64,000 bases of DNA, taken from positions 186,001-250,000 of the forward strand of contig CALYOP010000003.1 in the NCBI GenBank assembly GCA_945266285.1, given 5' to 3'. The notes under the pieces were generated by a model. The model had not been told where the DNA came from, ran no database searches, and saw nothing but the letters and a program-made list of their open reading frames with translations. How positions within the stretch are numbered: the first letter of the stretch is position 1; every line of letters starts with the position of its first letter. Shown piece after piece: positions 43,103 to 52,139 of the stretch. The stretch is from an uncultured Commensalibacter sp. (GTDB lineage Bacteria > Pseudomonadota > Alphaproteobacteria > Acetobacterales > Acetobacteraceae). The translations under genes and the position numbers were made by a program.

Positions 43103-45703
43103 TTATTCCAAGTCGACTTTACGCTTTGGCAATATTGCTGGCACGAAAATCAACGTTGCCAGCAACGTGCAACCCAAAGAAATGAGTAATAAATAACCCA
43201 TACTTGCTGTTCCAGGATGTGCAGAAGCAGCCAATGCGCTAAAGGCAGTACCAGTCGTTAAGGCAGAAAATAAAACCGCCCTTGCCGTAGGGGAAGAAAG
43301 CGGAAAATGAAGCCCTTCACGCCAATTCATCACAAAGTAAATATTAAACGACACCCCAACCCCCAATAAAAGCGGAAGGGTAATAATATTTGCGAAATTC
43401 AACGGCAGTTGCAAAACAACAATAACAATAACCGTCATTAATCCTGACAAAATAAGTGGCATTAAGACCAAGAACATATCCAAAAGCCGTCTTAAGGCAA
43501 GAAACAGAATTAATGCCAAGGTAGCAATCGCCATAAGTGCTGCTACGCGAAAAGCATCGACAACGGTTTTTGCACTTTCGATAATATCCACCGTTGTCCC
43601 TGCTGCATCCGGTGCAACCGTACGAATTTGATTTACAAATTCGGTGATTTCCTGATTATTCTTCAAACGGCTTTTGGGATAAACCTCCAACCTTAATTTC
43701 CCGTCATGCGTCTGATAATCCTGTAACAGATCATTGGGAATATCCCTTGTCGTTACCGTTTGTGCCGTTAACATGGTCTTTAATCGATCCAGCTGAAATG
43801 GCAGGAAACGTACCAAATCATAATTCACCCGCATCAAATCGGCATCAGGTAAATTTTCGATTTTCTTCAAAGCGCGGTGAATCCGCCGCAAAGGACTCGC
43901 TTTTGCGGTTTTGCTTTTTACCTCATCCAATCCCTGAACAAGTTTTGCGATTGATTGACGAAGTTCGGCCGGTGTGGGTTGGGGTGTTGGATTATTGACG
44001 ATCAATGTCGGAAGAAGAATGGTAGCCACGTTTTGTAACATGGGCAATTTGACTTCCTGATCTTCTGGAACCAACGAGTCACGCCATACGACATCACGAA
44101 CCATCGACAAATCTGACAAACGATCCGCAACCGCTTTCGCCTTTTCTGGAGAATTAACAATAACATCCGCCGTATAAGGGGATAAATGTGGATCTTCCAT
44201 CAATAATTGCAGCGCTCGCATGCCTTCTGAATGGCTATCTTTGGTATGGAAAGGATCAGCATCAAAAGTAACCTTTTGATCAACCAACAAGAATATACCA
44301 ATTGCTGCAATCACTCCATAAACGGCAATAATTCCGTAACGGTAACGCCTTACCTTGACATCTAATCCCCTTAATTTTGGAAAACCCGCCATCTTGTAAA
44401 CGACATTGGGTCGGAAAATGGTTAAAAAAGCCGGTAAAAGGGTTAGCGTGCAAACCAAAGCAATCAGCATTCCCACCCCGGAAATTAACCCTAACTGCTT
44501 AACACCAATAAATTTAGTGGGTGTAAAGGCTAAGAACCCCGCAGCCGCAGCAAATGCAGCTATAAAAATTTGTTTTCCCGTTTCATAACCCGTTTTAACC
44601 AAAGCATGCTGTATATTATTTTCTTTTAATGAAACCGCAACTTGCCCGCGGAAACGCACGGAAAACTGAATGGCAAAATCCACAGCAATACTAATAAATA
44701 ATATCGCAAAGGCTACCGAAATCAGATTAAGCGTTCCCACCACCATTGCTGCAAACCAGGTCGTCAGTAATAATCCGACAATCAGCACAAGCAAAATAGG
44801 CAAAATAATACGCCAGGTCCGAACAGCAAAAAACAGCCATATAGCAACCAGAACAAATGACGCAAACAAACCCGCAACCATACCATGCATGACGGTCGAA
44901 AATTCTTCGTCATTGATCTGGGCATCGCCGGTAATATAGGTTTTAACGTCACCAGATTTGACGAATTCAAGTTCTGATATGATTTGACGGAGCTTTTCAG
45001 CTGCAGCACCTGAAGGTTGTAGAGAATTGAGATTCAGTTTAGGTTTTGCAATGACAAATTGATATTTACCTATCAAATTAACCAATTGCCCCGACATACT
45101 CATTTCCCAGGAAAAATATTGTCTTTTTCCATTGGCTTCGCTTTCCAGCGCATCAGCAAAAGAATGCAACGCATCATGATAAAGCGTTAAATCAACGCCG
45201 CCTTCCTTAAGGCCTAAGGTAATCAGATTCAGTGCATCAAACAAACCTCTGGCTGATGGGTCAACAGCCAAACCACTTAAGAAAGGCTGCGCTTTGACAA
45301 TGCTATTCAGTGTATCTTCAAGAACAGGTGGGTCAAGAAAAAGCAATCCATTTTTTATTAAATAAGGATTGCTTTCCGGTGATTGGACAAAAGTAAAATG
45401 TTCAGTATCCGCTTGTAAACGTTCCACCAACGCTTTGGCTGTTAATTCACCTTCTTCGGGAAGTTTTGCTTCGATCAACGTTACCAAAAGATTTTCACGT
45501 TGTGGAAAAGCTTTTCCCATCCAGTCAGAACGCTGTTTCCATGCCATACTGGTCGAAAACATTTTCGTGGTATCCGTTGTGATGTCTAGCTTCCTGGCAG
45601 AAATAACCACTGACAATACGGATAAAATCGCATAAAATATAATGATAAACCAAGCGTAACGGGAACATAATGCAATGATACGCCCGATGAATGCAGACAC
45701 CAT
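43103..45703 (-). CDS. hpnN: Hopanoid transporter HpnN (RND/MMPL family)
   Basis: An 866-residue inner membrane transporter with two blocks of six membrane segments, each with an N-terminal helix and a large periplasmic loop. The family pattern is visible in the first helix (YAWFIIIFYAILSVLSVVIS), ITTDTTKMFS with FPQRENLLVTLIEA, the LFISIAVDFAIQFSVRFRG segment, and the second block with LLGVGVSFNIYFVMNWREG. HpnN is thought to move hopanoids to the outer membrane. The rest of the hopanoid genes are not in the window. The gene lies 195 bases downstream of ribH and is convergent with rdgB. Confidence 0.87.
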   Translation of the reverse strand: MVSAFIGRIIALCSRYAWFIIIFYAILSVLSVVISARKLDITTDTTKMFSTSMAWKQRSDWMGKAFPQRENLLVTLIEAKLPEEGELTAKALVERLQADTEHFTFVQSPESNPYLIKNGLLFLDPPVLEDTLNSIVKAQPFLSGLAVDPSARGLFDALNLITLGLKEGGVDLTLYHDALHSFADALESEANGKRQYFSWEMSMSGQLVNLIGKYQFVIAKPKLNLNSLQPSGAAAEKLRQIISELEFVKSGDVKTYITGDAQINDEEFSTVMHGMVAGLFASFVLVAIWLFFAVRTWRIILPILLVLIVGLLLTTWFAAMVVGTLNLISVAFAILFISIAVDFAIQFSVRFRGQVAVSLKENNIQHALVKTGYETGKQIFIAAFAAAAGFLAFTPTKFIGVKQLGLISGVGMLIALVCTLTLLPAFLTIFRPNVVYKMAGFPKLRGLDVKVRRYRYGIIAVYGVIAAIGIFLLVDQKVTFDADPFHTKDSHSEGMRALQLLMEDPHLSPYTADVIVNSPEKAKAVADRLSDLSMVRDVVWRDSLVPEDQEVKLPMLQNVATILLPTLIVNNPTPQPTPAELRQSIAKLVQGLDEVKSKTAKASPLRRIHRALKKIENLPDADLMRVNYDLVRFLPFQLDRLKTMLTAQTVTTRDIPNDLLQDYQTHDGKLRLEVYPKSRLKNNQEITEFVNQIRTVAPDAAGTTVDIIESAKTVVDAFRVAALMAIATLALILFLALRRLLDMFLVLMPLILSGLMTVIVIVVLQLPLNFANIITLPLLLGVGVSFNIYFVMNWREGLHFPLSSPTARAVLFSALTTGTAFSALAASAHPGTASMGYLLLISLGCTLLATLIFVPAILPKRKVDLE

Positions 45704-45897
45704 GTTGGTATCAGCCCCCTTTTTATAAAAAATTTAATAAATCTAAATATGGTTAAATCTTAATTTTGTATTCTCTATAAGGATTGTACAATTTCATCAA
45801 GCATATTGATGATAATGCCATAGAAAATTGCTATGCTGTATTCTATAAACTCGCTTTTTCGACCATCCTTCCATTTTGGAAGTTCTGACGTCTTATT

Positions 45898-46386
45898 TCA
45901 GCTAAGTTGATTGATTTTTTCAAGCAAAGCCAGACTTTCAATACACGCACCCACCGCTTCACGACCTTTGTTTTCTTGATCTTCCTGTGACCTTACCGCT
46001 GCCTGCTCTGCAGTATAAGTAGTCAAAATTCCAAAAGTAATGGGAATTTCTGTTGTCAAAGACGCATTCACCAAGCCAATCGTTGCGCCCAAACTAATAT
46101 ATTCGAAATGGGCTGTATCTCCCTTAATCACACATCCCAAACAAACTACGCCATCATATTGACCGGTTTTCGCCAATTGTTGTGCAATTAATGGCATTTC
46201 AAAAGCACCAGGCACGTTATAACGATCTTCGGAATTAAAGGGTAATCCATGTTCCGATAACCATTTCAACGCCCCTTTATACAACCCTTCGGTTACGGTT
46301 TCGTTAAAACGACTGACAACAATGGCAATCCGTGGAGGTTCGCTAAATGAAAATTCGATGGATGAAGCCGCAGTTTTTTTGATCAT
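45898..46386 (-). CDS. ribH: 6,7-dimethyl-8-ribityllumazine synthase
   Basis: A 162-residue enzyme that condenses the pyrimidine and dihydroxybutanone phosphate to lumazine, the penultimate riboflavin step. ATG at 46386 is preferred over the TTG at 46401. Visible motifs are IAIVVSRFNETVTEGL, the phosphate/substrate GAFEMPLIA, and the catalytic His in KGDTAHFEYISLG. It is the last rib gene in an operon that begins with ribD. ubiC lies between it and ribBA. Confidence 0.94.
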   Translation of the reverse strand: MIKKTAASSIEFSFSEPPRIAIVVSRFNETVTEGLYKGALKWLSEHGLPFNSEDRYNVPGAFEMPLIAQQLAKTGQYDGVVCLGCVIKGDTAHFEYISLGATIGLVNASLTTEIPITFGILTTYTAEQAAVRSQEDQENKGREAVGACIESLALLEKINQLS

Positions 46387-46445
46387 AACAAAATTATCCA
46401 ATCATTTATTTATGAAGATTAAAGTCGCTTATTTTACAGACCCTA

Positions 46446-46970
46446 TTAAACTATTTTCCACAAATCTGGCAAAAATACTTCCTGCACAAATGCGATTTGT
46501 TGTTCGTTTTTAAAACAGGATCGCCTTGCCCATAATTCAGCATAAGAATATTTCAAAGGAAGGTTTTCTTTTGCGTAACGTGTTACTTCTATAAAAGATC
46601 TTTCAAAATTTGCCTTATCGAACAAAATAAATCCAAGCGGCTGTTTCCCCGTATGGATGAATGATGTTGGATTATCTTGATGTTCATGCGGAGCAATAAG
46701 AATACTCCGTGCATAGATCCAAGGAACGTTATTTCCTTTTAAGATGACTTCCCTTACCCATTGGGGTTGTGATGGGGAAATATCTAAATATTGATATTCA
46801 TCTTCTCTTAAAAACTGCTTTGCTTCTGACAAAATCTCTAGCGTAAGATTTCCATGACTAAGTTTCATTAACCTTTTTGTTAACGATCCTCTGTCAAATA
46901 GCCAATCCTCTTCTGTTACAGAAAGCTGTTCTCTGACCGCATCTTGATTTTGCCAGCATAGCTTTGCCAT
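46446..46970 (-). CDS. ubiC: Chorismate-pyruvate lyase UbiC
   Basis: A 174-residue cytoplasmic enzyme that converts chorismate to 4-hydroxybenzoate, the first ubiquinone precursor. Recognisable segments are WLFDRGSLTKRLMKL, WVREVILKG, the ARSILI strand and the C-terminal AELWARRSCFKNEQQIAFVQEVFLPDLW. The binding Arg in WVRE and Glu in VQEVFL match E. coli positions 76 and 155. It is in the riboflavin gene block (103 bases after ribBA, 60 bases before ribH), an unusual place. Whether it shares the FMN-controlled transcript is inferred from strand and spacing. Confidence 0.8.
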   Translation of the reverse strand: MAKLCWQNQDAVREQLSVTEEDWLFDRGSLTKRLMKLSHGNLTLEILSEAKQFLREDEYQYLDISPSQPQWVREVILKGNNVPWIYARSILIAPHEHQDNPTSFIHTGKQPLGFILFDKANFERSFIEVTRYAKENLPLKYSYAELWARRSCFKNEQQIAFVQEVFLPDLWKIV

Positions 46971-47073
46971 TTTGCTTCATTCAAACTTGTTTGAAATTCG
47001 GGATATTATTTTCCAAATTGAACATTCTGTCAAAAACATTCATGGAAATGTTTTTTCAAATCTTAATAAATTT

Positions 47074-48378
47074 CTAAACTACTTTTCCTTTATCCATGTT
47101 TTCCTTAAGTTTTTTATGCAAATCATGCCCCATCCTTTCCCGTTTGGTTTGCAGATATGCATAATTATAAGGATTAGGATCCGTTTCTAAGGGAACCCGA
47201 TTCTCAACCTTAAAACCTTGTTCCTCTAAAATAGCAACCTTGTCCAAATTATTGGTCAGCAAATCAAGTTTCCGAATACCCAGATAATCCAGTATCGCCC
47301 ATGCACCTTCCCAATCTCGCATATCGGTTGCAAAACCTAATTGATGATTGGCTTCGACAGTGTCCAGCCCTTTATCCTGTAAAACATAAGCGGATATTTT
47401 ATTGAACAAACCAATTCCGCGACCTTCATGTCCCCTTAAATAAATCAGAACCCCACAAGGTGCCTGACCAATGACTTTCATGGCATGATGTAATTGCGGC
47501 CCACAATCGCATCGTAAAGATCCCAATACATCCCCGGTTAAACATTCGGAATGCATTCTTACCAAAGGAACAACTCCATCGGATGGATTGGCAACATCGC
47601 CTTTGATAACCGCAACATGTTCATTGCCGTAAACATCCATAAAAGCTTGTATTTTGAAATCTTCGCCCCCATAAACATTTGGGAATTTCGCCACTTCACC
47701 TGCTTTTATTCGATTCTTAACACTTCGGGCGGCTTCATGCATTGGATCATGTTCACGGCGCCAGTTTATAATCGATTGCACCGATACAATTGGAATATCG
47801 TATTTCTGAGCGAAGACTTTTAATTGTGGCAAACGCGCCATTGTTCCATCTTCATTCAATACTTCGCAAATCACCGCAACTGGACGCAATCCAGCCATCT
47901 TAACCAGATCAATCGAACCTTCGGTATGTCCATCCCGTTCCAACACCCCATTGGCTTTGGCCAATAACGGATAAACATGACCAGGACGAACAATATCTTC
48001 AGGTTTGGCATCTATAGCGGATGCAACTTGAATAGTTCGGGCACGATCATAAGCAGAAACACCCGTTGTTACGCCACTACTTGCCTCAATTGATACGGTA
48101 AAAGCCGTATTATGTGCCGAGGTATTTAATTTGCACATTAATGGAAGTTGAAGCTGCTCCAAACGATCTTGCTCCATAGGCATGCATAAAATACCCCGAG
48201 CATGGGTAATCATAAAATTAACCACTTCCGGTGTAATAAGCTCTGCTGCTGAAACCAGATCACCTTCATTTTCGCGATCTTCACTATCGACCATTAAAAC
48301 CATGCGACCTGCACGGATAGCTTCAATAGCCGTCTTTAGTTCATCGTTCATCGTCGCGACTAATTCCGGGTTATACAT
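47074..48378 (-). CDS. ribBA: Bifunctional 3,4-dihydroxy-2-butanone 4-phosphate synthase / GTP cyclohydrolase II
   Basis: A 434-residue fusion that supplies both branches of riboflavin synthesis. The N-terminal RibB half (1-205) carries VDSEDRENEGDL and the GHVYPL site with HTEGSIDL. The RibA half (210-420) carries the zinc site CLTGDVLGSLRCDCGPQL and RGHEGRGIGLFNKI. GGAG lies 6 bases before the ATG, and the start overlaps ribE by 19 bases. All three genes at this end of the operon overlap. Confidence 0.94.
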   Translation of the reverse strand: MYNPELVATMNDELKTAIEAIRAGRMVLMVDSEDRENEGDLVSAAELITPEVVNFMITHARGILCMPMEQDRLEQLQLPLMCKLNTSAHNTAFTVSIEASSGVTTGVSAYDRARTIQVASAIDAKPEDIVRPGHVYPLLAKANGVLERDGHTEGSIDLVKMAGLRPVAVICEVLNEDGTMARLPQLKVFAQKYDIPIVSVQSIINWRREHDPMHEAARSVKNRIKAGEVAKFPNVYGGEDFKIQAFMDVYGNEHVAVIKGDVANPSDGVVPLVRMHSECLTGDVLGSLRCDCGPQLHHAMKVIGQAPCGVLIYLRGHEGRGIGLFNKISAYVLQDKGLDTVEANHQLGFATDMRDWEGAWAILDYLGIRKLDLLTNNLDKVAILEEQGFKVENRVPLETDPNPYNYAYLQTKRERMGHDLHKKLKENMDKGKVV

Positions 48379-48980
48379 AGATTCTCCACATATTTTGCAA
48401 TGATATCAACCTCTACATTAATCATGGCTCCAGCAACAAATTGTCCCAAAGTCGTATTTTCCCATGTATGGGGGATAATCATCAAACTAATTAAAAATTC
48501 ATCGGAATGCGCAGGTGCCTGACCAACATCTCCGACGGAATTTAAGGTCAAACTAATCCCGTCCAACGCAATCGAACCTTTTTCAACCAAATATTTTCTA
48601 AGATGTGCAGGTAATGCAAATGTAACTTCATGGGCTTCACCCACTTCTTTGGTATCAATAAAACGCCCCGTTGCATCGACATGACCTTGGACAATATGAC
48701 CCGATAAACGGGTTGATGGGGTGACTGCCTGTTCAAGATTGACACGATCTTTTAATTTTAATTGTCCCAGATTAGTTCGATTCAAGGTTTCAAAACTAAT
48801 AAAAAACGTTGCTTCCCCAGCATTATGTATTTCGGTCACGGTTAAACAAACCCCATTCACAGCGACACTTTCGCCGATGCTAAGGTTGCTCATTCCCGTA
48901 TTAACCGTAATGACCATTGCATCCTTTTCCTTTGCAATGGTTTGAATACGACCCAGGTAACCTATGATGCCAGAGAACAT
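48360..48980 (-). CDS. ribE: Riboflavin synthase, alpha chain
   Basis: A 206-residue enzyme that dismutates two lumazines to riboflavin. It consists of two similar lumazine-binding domains, and begins MFSGIIGYLGRI; the family's VNGVCLTVTEI and GHIVQGHVDATGRFIDT with IALDGISLTLNSVG are visible. AAAGGAAG precedes the ATG. It overlaps ribD by 19 bases at its start and ribBA by 19 bases at its end, which suggests translational coupling. Confidence 0.95.
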   Translation of the reverse strand: MFSGIIGYLGRIQTIAKEKDAMVITVNTGMSNLSIGESVAVNGVCLTVTEIHNAGEATFFISFETLNRTNLGQLKLKDRVNLEQAVTPSTRLSGHIVQGHVDATGRFIDTKEVGEAHEVTFALPAHLRKYLVEKGSIALDGISLTLNSVGDVGQAPAHSDEFLISLMIIPHTWENTTLGQFVAGAMINVEVDIIAKYVENLCITRN

Positions 48981-50065
48981 TTTTCTTCCTTTGCTTTATA
49001 ATCATAAAAATCAGAAAACAACAGCTGAGCAGGACTATCCCCATGATTGGTTTGAATTGAAATTTTGTCTTCACCATGGGCTTGTTGCTGAATAGTGACC
49101 CAATCATCCCAAAGATCATCTTGTTTCAACGTTTGCAAAAGCTTTGGCCCCCCTTCTACCAAGCCCCAGATTACCCCTTGATCCGCTAATATTTCACCAA
49201 GGTGATGAACATCACGACAAAGCTGAATTCGGAAACCATTTGTTTCCGCCTGTTGAACATATTGTACAGGAATTAAATCCGTTAACGTTCCTGAATGATG
49301 GGTACAAATGACCAATAACCGCTTTCGATCAGGGTGATCCGTCACATTACGCACGGTAAAAGACGGCCAATCGGTCATAATTGTTCGTGAACCGGTAATA
49401 ATCGCTTCGGTACCCCGTCGAAGCTGATGCGCTAATTTTAAGGAGGTAAAAGAAGTAAACGTTTTTTGTCCCGCAGGAGGATACATATCGCCGTGAATAT
49501 TTATTGCCTGTTTTACGGTAAGCAAAGCTTTGCGGTGCAATACCGTTTTGGCAAAAGGTGCAATCAAATTACGGCATTGCTGTGCCCAATAATGGCTTTT
49601 GTCAGATTCTAATTGACTAAGCAAAATGACCTCGCGCCCATTCTGCATAAGCCGCTCAGCCCCCTTTCCACAAACATGTGGGTTCGGATCAACCGCACCA
49701 ATCCATATTTTTTGCACAGAGGATTCAAGCAACGCATGAACACAAGGCGGAGTTCGACCACTATGATTACAAGGCTCCAACGTCACAACCGCTTCGGCAA
49801 TTTGATCCCATAATCCTAATTCCCGGCACTGTTTCAAAGCCAAAGCTTCGGCATGAAGATCACCCGCCTGATGATGGGCCGCAACCGTTAAGATACGGCC
49901 ATCCTTATCTAATAATGCACAACCAACTGGAGGATTTGGTGCCGTTCGGCCAATATAATGACATGCCTCGTGAACGGCCTGTTCAAACGCAACAGCAATC
50001 CGTGCAGGAAGATCTTCCTGAACGTTCGATTGAAGTGCTGCTGATTCTAACAAGCGTGCCTGCAT
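48962..50065 (-). CDS. ribD: Bifunctional riboflavin-specific deaminase/reductase
   Basis: A 367-residue enzyme. The N-terminal zinc deaminase (about 20-165) carries the metal site HAEALALK and EPCNHSGRTPPC; the C-terminal reductase (165-360) carries the RRGTEAIITGSRTIMTDWPS segment. It converts the GTP cyclohydrolase product in two steps. First gene of the riboflavin operon, about 75 bases downstream of an FMN riboswitch. The residues before the deaminase domain (1-20) are variable. Confidence 0.94.
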   Translation of the reverse strand: MQARLLESAALQSNVQEDLPARIAVAFEQAVHEACHYIGRTAPNPPVGCALLDKDGRILTVAAHHQAGDLHAEALALKQCRELGLWDQIAEAVVTLEPCNHSGRTPPCVHALLESSVQKIWIGAVDPNPHVCGKGAERLMQNGREVILLSQLESDKSHYWAQQCRNLIAPFAKTVLHRKALLTVKQAINIHGDMYPPAGQKTFTSFTSLKLAHQLRRGTEAIITGSRTIMTDWPSFTVRNVTDHPDRKRLLVICTHHSGTLTDLIPVQYVQQAETNGFRIQLCRDVHHLGEILADQGVIWGLVEGGPKLLQTLKQDDLWDDWVTIQQQAHGEDKISIQTNHGDSPAQLLFSDFYDYKAKEEKCSLAS

Positions 50066-50140
50066 TCCTTATGTCCTCATTTTAGACATCATAGGGCACG
50101 TAAAAGGATTTCCCCCTTTTGCAAGGAAGGAGATCATTAA

Positions 50141-50283
50141 TATCGCTCTTTATCATCCGGACTTTAACCGTCGGCTTCGGAATATCACCGAATCTGCTGA
50201 CCCCGTAAAATATAACGGGCGCTCGCGGGCTGAGGACTTATTCCAACACCGCCGGTGGGGAATTACACCCCGCCCCAAGAACG
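50141..50283 (-). promoter_or_regulatory. FMN riboswitch (RFN element)
   Basis: The minus strand carries the RFN blocks in order: CTTGGGGCGGGGTG, ATTCCCCACCGGCGGT, AGTCCTCAGCCCGCGAGCG, GGGGTCAGCAGATTCGGTG, and GCCGACGGTTAAAGTCCGGA with the 3' GATGATAAAGAG. It lies about 75 bases before the ribD ATG. A weak 6-bp stem (AAAAGG / CCTTTT) follows at about 50101-50120, but there is no clear terminator. FMN would reduce expression of the whole rib operon. Confidence 0.96.
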
Positions 50284-50493
50284 TCTTTTTTCATCCAATT
50301 TTAGAAGACCAGTCTTTTCACCGGCCTTCTGCCTAAATATATTAAGCATCAAATCAATAAAAACAAGAGGAAAGAAATTAAATATTTATTCCTATTTATC
50401 AACGAATGACCTTTTCCCAAACCTATTTAATGAAATTCAATTAAGAAATATCTTAAACAATAATTATTCTTGAAAATTCTTCTTTAATAGCCC

Positions 50494-50522
50494 TTGAATT
50501 CCAGACAATATTATTGCATAGA
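50494..50522 (+). promoter_or_regulatory. Candidate promoter for tRNA-Thr
   Basis: TTGAAT (50494-50499) and CATAGA (50517-50522) with a 17-base spacer, ending 29 bases before the tRNA. The -35 is good and the -10 is weak. Confidence 0.35.
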
Positions 50523-50551
50523 ACATCAAGTTTCATACAAAGTGATTCGGC

Positions 50552-50623
50552 GCCGGATTAGCACAGTGGTAGTGCAGCGGTTTTGTAAACCGAAGGTCGG
50601 GGGTTCAAATCCCTCATCCGGCA
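50552..50623 (+). tRNA. tRNA-Thr (anticodon TGT)
   Basis: A cloverleaf is complete: acceptor GCCGGAT/ATCCGGC, D-stem GCAC/GTGC, anticodon stem GCGGT/ACCGA with loop TTTGTAA (anticodon TGT, reading ACA), variable loop AGGTC, and T-stem GGGGG/CCCTC with TTCAAAT. The first anticodon-stem pair is a G-A mismatch. The discriminator is A at 50623 and the 3' CCA is not encoded. Confidence 0.95.
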
Positions 50624-50852
50624 TGGTTATCCAATCTTTTGAATTATCAAATAGCTTTGTCTGATTTTTATAATTAGTCGCTTATAAATTTTTGATAACC
50701 AAAATAAGCAAAATCCTCATAATATAACGAATGTGTCGATGTTCTTTTTTTGTTCTTAAATAATTATAATTTATAAAATATTTTCAAATATCGATAACTT
50801 ATTCCAATAGCTTCTGATTTTTGTATATCTCTTATAAAATACACATTATTCC

Positions 50853-50889
50853 AAATAAAGGACTTATAAAAATAATAAGCCCTTTATTT
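50853..50889. terminator. Two-tier hairpin between tRNA-Thr and the lipoprotein gene
   Basis: AAATAAAGG and CCTTTATTT form a perfect outer stem and CTTAT/ATAAG an inner one. It lies 33 bases downstream of the minus-strand lipoprotein stop (50923) and could also stop plus-strand tRNA transcription. There is no long T-run. Confidence 0.5.
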
Positions 50890-50922
50890 AAAATATGTAA
50901 CAAGAACCAATTAAAATAAAAA

Positions 50923-51789
50923 TTAATACTCTGGATATTTTATAATATGAAAAGACGGAACATAACCTTCGTTTATTTCTATTCCAAGATCATAAATTTT
51001 TGGTTGAATACCGATGACTTCGATCTGAGTATTGGGTTGGATTTCTTCATCAGATTCAATATAAAAAGTTGTATCTCTGTGTGAATAAGGACTATATCTT
51101 AGCGAACCAGGTGGAAACCGATTAAATATCTGTTTCTTTGATATCCATTTTATTGGATAAATATCAAAAGGAAGAATATAACATTTACCAATTACGTTAA
51201 ATGGGGTGATACTACCAATATCAGTGGGATACATTTCTTCAAGTGGCCCTTGGCATGATCTGTAACTTTTTTCACCTCCCATTTTTTTCTCATTCTCTAT
51301 TTCTTCTTTTACTCTCATCACAGAATTATAAGGTGACATCCCACTTTTGATATATTGTACAACCTTCAATATATCTTCGCTGAAATAAACAATATTCGTA
51401 ATGTTTGAATCTCTAATCGCATTCACAGCTTGTATATATTGATCTAAAGAAATATTCCGTTTAATGAAATAAATGGCAATTTTATTATCAATATTCATTC
51501 CCTGCCATTGTTGATGATATTTTACAGCATCCATAGCTGGAATCCCGGCCTCTTTCCAAGGAAGGGCACTATTTTGATTTTTTTTAAGATTATTCATTCC
51601 CGCAGCTTTATATATTCGATATTCTTCTAGCGTAAATCCTTGGTTATCCCACCTTGAATGGTTATCATAATAGGTAATAATTGAATTTGAATTATCATGG
51701 TTATAATCCCAATCGCTACAGGAAATCATAAATGTCATTAATGGTAATACAAGTAATAACCGATTAATTTTCTTATATTTTCTACACAT
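50923..51789 (-). CDS. Hypothetical lipoprotein with W-x3-G repeats
   Basis: A 288-residue protein with a signal peptide and a lipobox (MTFMISC, Cys at about 24). After a polar Asn/Asp-rich start, two related units are seen: RWDNQGFTLEEYRIYKAAGM and PWKEAGIPAMDAVKYHQQW, and two weaker ones follow (FIKRNISLDQYIQAVNAIRD, YIKSGMSPYNSVMRVKEE). They resemble short helical W..aG...ea repeats. The C-terminal ~110 residues are probably beta-rich. No family or function is recognised. The gene sits alone between tRNA-Thr and folB in AT-richer DNA, which suggests an accessory insertion (inference). Confidence 0.6.
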   Translation of the reverse strand: MCRKYKKINRLLLVLPLMTFMISCSDWDYNHDNSNSIITYYDNHSRWDNQGFTLEEYRIYKAAGMNNLKKNQNSALPWKEAGIPAMDAVKYHQQWQGMNIDNKIAIYFIKRNISLDQYIQAVNAIRDSNITNIVYFSEDILKVVQYIKSGMSPYNSVMRVKEEIENEKKMGGEKSYRSCQGPLEEMYPTDIGSITPFNVIGKCYILPFDIYPIKWISKKQIFNRFPPGSLRYSPYSHRDTTFYIESDEEIQPNTQIEVIGIQPKIYDLGIEINEGYVPSFHIIKYPEY

Positions 51790-52139
51790 TATTATCTCAT
51801 TACAATGATCAGTTATATTTTAATGAAATATATTTATAATAAAAATATATTCATAACAAATCTTATTATGAATACCGATCATTGCTTTCGTATTCTTCGA
51901 TCTATTTGATTGATAAAGGTCAGCATAATTTTATTTAGAATTATAATCCTATCTTCACTATTAACTGAAAAATATTCAGGAAATATTTTAAATAATAATG
52001 ATAAATTTATATTCTAAAATGAAATAACAATTATTAAATAAAATAAATAAATTATCACGTTTGCTGCATTATATTCACCATAATTTACCACTCTATAAAC
52101 AATGATTTTTATAAAGTGATCTATGTTTAAACTGCTAAA
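51790..52139. other. AT-rich intergenic region between the lipoprotein gene and folB
   Basis: About 350 bases without a gene, very AT-rich. An 11-bp inverted repeat lies at 52089-52118 (CACTCTATAAA / TTTATAAAGTG, one G-T wobble), just after the folB stop on the minus strand, and may end the dnaX-to-folB transcript. The remainder holds the upstream region of the lipoprotein gene; I see no clear promoter in it. Confidence 0.45.

Noticed and set aside
50255-50473. 72-codon plus-strand frame across the FMN riboswitch
   Set aside because: It is antisense to a conserved RNA element and has no start signal.
50552-50923. Integrated element using tRNA-Thr as attachment site
   Set aside because: I see no repeat of the tRNA 3' end and no integrase; only the AT-rich lipoprotein gene follows.
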